Shown one piece after another: positions 54,942 to 60,000 of a DNA stretch of 60,000 nt. The notes beneath the pieces were generated by a model. It saw nothing but the letters and a program-made list of their open reading frames with translations, did no database searches and was not told the DNA's origin. Positions within the stretch are counted from its first letter, which is position 1. Every line of letters begins with the position of its first letter. Source of the stretch: Tubulanus polymorphus (taxonomy: Eukaryota; Nemertea; Palaeonemertea; Tubulaniformes; Tubulanidae); assembly GCF_964204645.1 (NCBI RefSeq), contig NC_134026.1, positions 12,490,450 to 12,550,449 on the forward strand. Direction: 5' to 3'. The position numbers and the translations under genes were made by a program.

Positions 54942-55295
54942 ATGGAGAGTAAACAAGCGCACAGTGAGAAAAACAAATCATTTCTAGATAGAATAAAAGA
55001 TACTACAAATGTAAAATCTGTAGATTATAAATTCAAAAAGTTAACAGAATTAACAATTCATAAGAAATATCTAATTACAAATATTGATACAGTTACTAAT
55101 AACTATGGAGATAAATTAGTTATACACTTAGAATATGAAGGATTAAAAGGAAATACATATAAATTCAGAACATATTTACCGGATAGATTTCATAGATTAT
55201 CAAGTGAAGATTTAGAAGAATTATGTTCTGGAGATTTCTATTTCGTATACAAAGGTAAGAATGAAAAAGGGCATCATGAAATAGATTTCGAATAA
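54942..55295 (+). CDS. Small putative OB-fold ssDNA-binding protein, 117 aa
   Basis: Starts in ATTATAAATG 30 bp after PolB. The pattern of alternating beta strands (KKYLITNIDTVTNNYGDKLV, then YKFRTYLPDRFHRL) and an FYFVYKGK strand near the end fits a one-domain OB-type protein. Such a gene next to PolB would suit single-strand binding during replication. The assignment rests on pattern and place only. The frame is intact. Confidence 0.5.
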   Translation: MESKQAHSEKNKSFLDRIKDTTNVKSVDYKFKKLTELTIHKKYLITNIDTVTNNYGDKLVIHLEYEGLKGNTYKFRTYLPDRFHRLSSEDLEELCSGDFYFVYKGKNEKGHHEIDFE

Positions 55296-55312
55296 GAAAA
55301 TATGTAAAATAA

Positions 55313-56071
55313 ATGGTAGAATTAAAAGAATACAGAATATTTGTTGATTCTAGAAGACTTACAAATTATAAATCTCATAATTTACCAGTACAATTAGATA
55401 GGGAATATAAAAATTGTGTAGATTTAAAATTAGTAAATATAAGTTTATGTAATTCTTTTTATAATATAACGGATAAAACTATTGAAGATAATGCTTTTAT
55501 GATTCATATTAGAAATGTAAATAAATGGTTTCATCTAATTTTAAAACCAGGATTATATAATTGAGAAACATTAGCTCAAGAAATTAATCGAAGAGCACGG
55601 TTGAAAATTAGAAAAGATGATAAATTTTTAATTAGATTTATAAAAAGTGATAGCACAAATAAAATTAAAATAAAGGTATATGATGAAAGTCAACATGCAT
55701 TTATGGTAAAAAAACCATTAGCTAAACTGTTAGAAATTGCACCAGATACTGTTACAGGAAACGTAGATGGTAATTCAAATATAATACCTTTTACACACTT
55801 TTATATTTATTGCAATTTAATCGAGCCTACAAAAACATTCGAAGCAACTAAAGATACAATTTGTAATTCTAGTATATTGAATATTTTACCATTAAAAAAT
55901 GTTAAACAATTTGGAACGCAAATAGATTATAATTTAACAGAATGTGATTTCAAACCATGCATTTCTCAATTTAATAATTTTAGATTAGAAATAAGAAATC
56001 ACAATGGATATTTAATTGATTTGAATAATCTTCCTGTGATATATGAATTAGTTATAAGATGTAGAGAGTAA
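55313..56071 (+). pseudogene. Penton-like minor capsid protein, one nonsense codon
   Basis: ATG in GTAAAATAAATG. One stop at 55562-55564 (GLYN then TGA) splits an otherwise continuous frame of about 253 codons. The N-terminal half has YRIFVDSRRLTNYKSH and WFHLILKPGLYN; the second half matches A 2-448. The strand-rich pattern and the PG-Y...IN block recall jelly-roll pentons in Polinton-type elements. An ATG at 55601 could restart translation but would give only half. Confidence 0.55.
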
Positions 56072-56088
56072 TGTTTTTCACTATATAA

Positions 56089-56445
56089 ATGAATATAACT
56101 GTTGGACCGAGTATATGTTTTGGGTTTGATTTTAAACGTGAGAAAGAAATGAAATTTAACATTACTGATGTAATTACACATATCAAAAATATAACATTTT
56201 CTAATGAAACAACATTTGAGTATGAAACAACAATAAATAAAGAAACTTTAAATGTAGAAAAGATTACTAATTTGATTAGAGAATCTTTAAGATTTTATGA
56301 ATTAGATGAAGATTTTATCATCGATGATATTAAAAAAATAATAATTGAAATATATACAAATGAAACTAGTAATGAAATAAATGTTGAATTAATCATAAAT
56401 AAGATAACTAAATATTTTGATGATAGTAATTTTTTTGATAAATAA
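56089..56445 (+). CDS. Conserved small element protein, 118 aa
   Basis: Homologue of A 466-807, five residues longer in a variable middle (a Thr/Glu-rich TTFEYETTINKE stretch). Conserved ends (MNITVGPSICFGFDF and SNEINVELIINKITKYF). Starts in TATATAAATG. The frame is intact. Function unknown. Confidence 0.62.
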   Translation: MNITVGPSICFGFDFKREKEMKFNITDVITHIKNITFSNETTFEYETTINKETLNVEKITNLIRESLRFYELDEDFIIDDIKKIIIEIYTNETSNEINVELIINKITKYFDDSNFFDK

Positions 56446-56667
56446 ATGAGTGATAATAAGTGGATAATAACTGGATTATATAACGGAGCATTACTATCAG
56501 TTGGAACTGTTGGTTATTCAATGGTATTAAAAAAAGTATCTAAAATGGGAAGTGTTAATGTTGATAGATTTGATATCAATGATATTTTAAAATTAACATT
56601 AGCAGTCACTTTATCTAATTTAACTATTGATTATTTGGAAAAACAAAAATATATTCCTCCCATATAG
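56446..56667 (+). CDS. Small membrane protein, 73 aa
   Basis: The ATG directly abuts the previous stop (TAAATG). Hydrophobic stretch at residues 10-28 (LYNGALLSVGTVGYSMVL) and another at about 45-60. The A copy (808-1030) is broken. Function unknown. Confidence 0.6.
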   Translation: MSDNKWIITGLYNGALLSVGTVGYSMVLKKVSKMGSVNVDRFDINDILKLTLAVTLSNLTIDYLEKQKYIPPI

Positions 56668-56691
56668 ATACATAATTATTTTACTAAATAA

Positions 56692-57114
56692 ATGGCTTCT
56701 GCAGTTATAACTATTATAGGATCGGCAATTGTTAACGCTTTAGCATTTACTGGTGGTGGTTATTTATTCAAGCATATTGATAAAAATGGATCATTAACAG
56801 AACAAAAAAGACATAACTTAGCATTAGAGAAATACAATAAAGCAGCAGAAGAATATAGAGAAAAACGACAAAACTATATGGATTATATTAACAAAGAATT
56901 ATATGATCAGAAGATTTCACATAGAGATTTTCAATCAGTTGATGATGCAATCAGTTTATATAACGCAGTAACCAATAAAGAAAAATTACATCTACATAAA
57001 CCTACAATATCAGATTATTATACCCCAAGTAATGAACAGAAGAAATATGAAATAATATGGATTTTAGGTGGAACAGTTATTGTTATATTTGTTGCTTATA
57101 AGTTTACTAATTAG
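56692..57114 (+). CDS. Small two-membrane-segment protein, 140 aa
   Basis: Same layout as A 1056-1478, about 90 percent identical; starts in CTAAATAAATG. Both membrane segments are present. Open frame. Confidence 0.65.
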   Translation: MASAVITIIGSAIVNALAFTGGGYLFKHIDKNGSLTEQKRHNLALEKYNKAAEEYREKRQNYMDYINKELYDQKISHRDFQSVDDAISLYNAVTNKEKLHLHKPTISDYYTPSNEQKKYEIIWILGGTVIVIFVAYKFTN

Positions 57115-57133
57115 TAATTTTTTTGCTAAATAA

Positions 57134-57568
57134 ATGGAAGATAAAGTTGATAATATTGATATTATTCCTCATGATATAAATAAAACTAAATTAAAAACAT
57201 ATTTAGAAAAACAAATATTAGAATTTGAAAGTGATTTAAAAGTTAAAAAGAAAAAATATTTAAAAAGTAAAATTATATATTATCTTATTATCAGTGGTTC
57301 GGTTACAATTTGTTCTGTAATAACATTTCTAGCAATATTCAGTCCATTAACACCTTTAGCTATATCAATTGGTGTATTAGGATTAAGTTCAAGTGTTTTA
57401 ACTGGTATAAGTTCAAAATTGAATATAAAAAGTAATAAAGAAAAAATTAAAACTAATATAAAAGAAATTAATAAATTAAAGAATACACTAGATTATATGA
57501 TAAGTTTAAATGGCCATATAACAGTTGAAGAACAACATAAATTATTAAAAGAATTAATAAATTATTAA
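57134..57568 (+). CDS. Small membrane protein with hydrophobic hairpin, 144 aa
   Basis: Same layout as A 1499-1930; starts in GCTAAATAAATG with a T-run. The central double hydrophobic segment (VITFLAIFSPLTPLAISIGV) is flanked by charged helices. Open frame. Confidence 0.62.
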   Translation: MEDKVDNIDIIPHDINKTKLKTYLEKQILEFESDLKVKKKKYLKSKIIYYLIISGSVTICSVITFLAIFSPLTPLAISIGVLGLSSSVLTGISSKLNIKSNKEKIKTNIKEINKLKNTLDYMISLNGHITVEEQHKLLKELINY

Positions 57569-57583
57569 TTTTTGAGTTATATA

Positions 57584-58912
57584 AATGGCTAGATAGTTTT
57601 CCAAAAGCTTTCCAATATAATAAATCAATTAAATATAATATTCCAGCAATAGATTTTAATAAAGATATTACATATAGAAATGAAGTTTTAAATTCATTAA
57701 TTGATTTATATATTTATGTTACTGAAAGTAATAATTTTCATGTAAAGATGGAAAATATATTTCATGTGTATACAATTAATTTTCAAAAATTTAAATGAGG
57801 CAAAACAATGGTTATTAAAATCTAATATGAAGTATTGGCAGAACCAATTAAATTTTGCTGTTTATTGCGCAACAACAGGTTGTGGAATTAGTTGGAATGA
57901 TCATTTAAACAAACCAAGTTTACCATTGATGTTATCACTTTTTAGATTTCATACATATTTTCAAATAAAATTAATATTAGATGAATTAGAATGTCCTTTA
58001 CCAGGTTCAAAATTATTTAAAAATTTGAATAATAATATTAATTTTTCTAAGTTTTATAAAATATGTAATGAATTTAATATTAATTCAAATAAAGATTTTA
58101 GAGCAAAAATTGGAACAATGGGTGGATTAGGAATATTATATACTAAAGAATTTGGAAAAATAATGACAAATTCAGATATAGGAACACTAAATTGGAATGA
58201 ATTACCAAAATATTATAATAATATACAACAACAAAACAATAATGGTTGGGTTAATTTCATTTTAGAAAATAGTGAAGGTTTTACTAAAGCTGGTATACAA
58301 AGAATAAATCAATCAATTAGAACTTATTTGATATGTATTTTAGGTGCGCAAGTTGAAACAAGATCCCCAATAATTGGAAATGATAACACTTCATTCGATG
58401 CGCAGAAACAACTCAAAGTATTATTTGAAGATTCAATTCATTATGATAAAAATAGATCGATTCCAGAAAACATTGTAAGATATCAAAATTATTTAGATAA
58501 ATCACATATTAGATTAAATTATTGTATAGGCCCTAATCTATTAATTATTTCTAATGATTTAGTATTAAAGATGGGAAATATAATTGGTTATAATAATCTA
58601 ATTAAAACTGCAACAATAAATAATTCATTTGGATTGAATGATACAACTAAAAAGATTATCACTGCTCCAAAATAAATGGAGGGTGAAAAAAATAAAAAAC
58701 ACATTCAATCAACAGAAACTAAAACTAATAATATTAAATTAAATAATGATTCTAAAATAAAAGATTACAATACATCAGAAAATATTAGAACTGATATTAT
58801 TCAACATGATATAATTAAAACTAATGATGATAATAAATCCCATGAAAATGCTAAATTAGCTTTAACTTGTGTAGGAATTGTAATCGGAGGAATATTATAT
58901 TTTAGATTTTAA
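57584..58912 (+). pseudogene. Large membrane-anchored structural-block protein, broken
   Basis: Homologue of A 1947-3331. One extra base right after the ATG puts a TAG at codon 4. A frame change near 57790 leads into the open 57764-58675. A TAA at 58673-58675 replaces the TTA codon of A, and the rest (58676-58912) is read from a following ATG. The C-terminal membrane segment (LTCVGIVIGGILYF) is kept. The site broken by a 4-bp loss in A is intact here. Confidence 0.75.
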
Positions 58913-58928
58913 TTTTTTCATTATGTTA

Positions 58929-60000
58929 ATGGCAGAAGGTGGAGAAGATATTCCAATAGATACTTTTGGTGACGCTCCCGGCATAAGTGATGAACAACCA
59001 CCTGATTTTAGTGAAACAAGTTTTAGTAATGATGGTAATGAGCCAGAATATAATTCTAATTTAAATACACCTGAAGTTGTTCCTGGTTCTAAACCCCAAT
59101 CAACAAATGAATATATTAAAGGAGCTAGATCGAAAATACGTGCTGAAAATTTAGTGCCAGGTTTAATAAATAAAGAATTAAATTATGATGAAATCTGGTT
59201 TCAATATAACAGATAAAGGTATGGATATATTAGCAAAAGATTTGAAATATTTAAAGGGTGTTTATTATTGGAAATTGAAAGGCGACTATCATTTTATTAT
59301 TTTAAATATTAAAAGTAACGATAAAATAATAGCACAATCAACTTTTAAATTATTAGAACAATCTAGAATTAAGAAAATCAATAATGATGTTATAACTGAT
59401 GTTACAAAAAAGAAAGATCTGTTAATTTAAAAGAATTTAAACAAAGATATGCTAAATTTTTTAAGATCATTAATGAAAAATTAGAACCAGAAACAATTAC
59501 TAAAGAAGTTATTAATTCCAAAACTAGTAAACCTAATTCAATAGAAGTTCAAACTGAAAAACTTTTACCGAAGGGATTACTTGGTGCAACAGATCAAGAA
59601 TTAGAAAATTTAAATATATTTTCTGATGAAGCAATTAGAGAGATTATTAGTATAAGAAATGCATCTGATAAAATTGCGCATGAAAAAAATATAAGAGATT
59701 TAAAAATTAGAACTTTAGAAAAAGAATTAACTGATAAAAATGAAGAAATAGAACAATTAGATAGAGATAATAAAGTTATTGAAGAAATAGAATATAGGCA
59801 AAAAGAATTACGTTTAGAAAAAGAAATTGATGATTTAAAATATAATATAGAATTACAGAAAGAAGAAAGAGATATATTATTAAAAGAATATGGTAATAAT
59901 CTTAAAAGGTTAAAAGATGTTTTTAAAAGATATCTAATAAAACCAAATTCTGAAATATCATTGAAAGATAGAATAAGATTATTATTTAAATTAGAAGGAA
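58929..60000 (+). CDS. Coiled-coil/membrane protein, partial at window end, with AGA-TAA frame change
   Basis: The start aligned with A is the ATG at 58929; an ATG 6 bp earlier exists, in a site lacking TAAATG. The N-terminal acidic 40 residues match A (GISDEQPPDFSETSF). Then the sequence is unrelated to A up to about 59560. The first frame ends AGA TAA at 59216 and the +1 frame is open from 59182, with GVYYWKLKG at the place where A has SWYYNLEL. A second break near 59425 (A-run) leads into a frame open to 60000 with coiled coil (LEKELTDKNEEIEQL) and the conserved LIKPNSEISLKDRI block. Confidence 0.6.

Larger units (their letters stand above)
50311..60000 (+). mobile_element. Element C: Polinton/adintovirus-like provirus, right part outside the window
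   Basis: Begins at a terminal palindrome (50311-50642), then TIR, PolB, a small putative ssDNA-binding gene, penton, four small genes, the large membrane-anchored gene and the coiled-coil gene, cut by the window end. Gene order matches A where they overlap. PolB, penton and the large gene are broken; the small genes are open. Composition is strongly AT-rich. Confidence 0.88.

Overview
The window looks like nuclear DNA of an invertebrate animal (marine and spiralian-like is my inference, not proven). It combines large AT-rich virus-like proviruses of the Polinton/Maverick (adintovirus-like) kind with BEL/Pao, Gypsy, LINE, Helitron and TIR transposon remnants and one probable spliced host gene. 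There are no bacterial operons, CRISPR arrays or rRNA genes.

Layout. Element A (1-13470, left end outside the window) has a rightward structural block: penton-like protein, small membrane proteins, a long coiled-coil/membrane protein, a double-jelly-roll-type major capsid protein and a zinc-finger protein. This meets a leftward block of packaging ATPase, chromodomain integrase, a lysine-rich membrane protein, two unknown genes and an HNH nuclease, followed by the terminal repeat. Region 13471-39034 is host DNA full of other repeats: a BEL/Pao remnant split by a 2.66 kb long-TIR transposon with a 9-bp target duplication, a foldback MITE, a deleted Gypsy element, an OB-fold-like multi-exon gene, a 7.1 kb TIR element with palindromic subterminal repeats, and a Helitron. 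Element B (39035-47991) is a left-truncated relative of A. It is separated by a LINE fragment (47992-50310) from element C (50311-60000), which starts at a clean terminus with protein-primed-type DNA polymerase B and repeats the structural block of A. A plus C together show the full gene order: PolB, small putative ssDNA-binding protein, penton, four small genes, coiled-coil protein, capsid, zinc finger > < ATPase, integrase, membrane protein, unknown genes, HNH.

The genes read as a virion and integration programme: PolB and HNH for DNA metabolism, integrase for insertion, ATPase for packaging, and penton plus MCP for the shell. Most copies carry stops and frameshifts at different sites in A, B and C. 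Several genes (A integrase, B ATPase, many small ORFs) are still open, so the insertions look fairly recent but defective.

The most unusual signals are: (1) each visible element end is a 152-332 bp terminal palindrome beginning 5'-AGTAATAGGG; (2) almost every gene starts inside TAAATG preceded by a T-tract, like a viral late promoter; (3) a roughly 20-30 bp palindromic sequence sits in frame in three unrelated genes, always read as GAVxHPxG; (4) in two diverged copies the coiled-coil gene changes frame at AGA-TRA, a possible programmed +1 frameshift; (5) the middle of that protein is swapped between copies.
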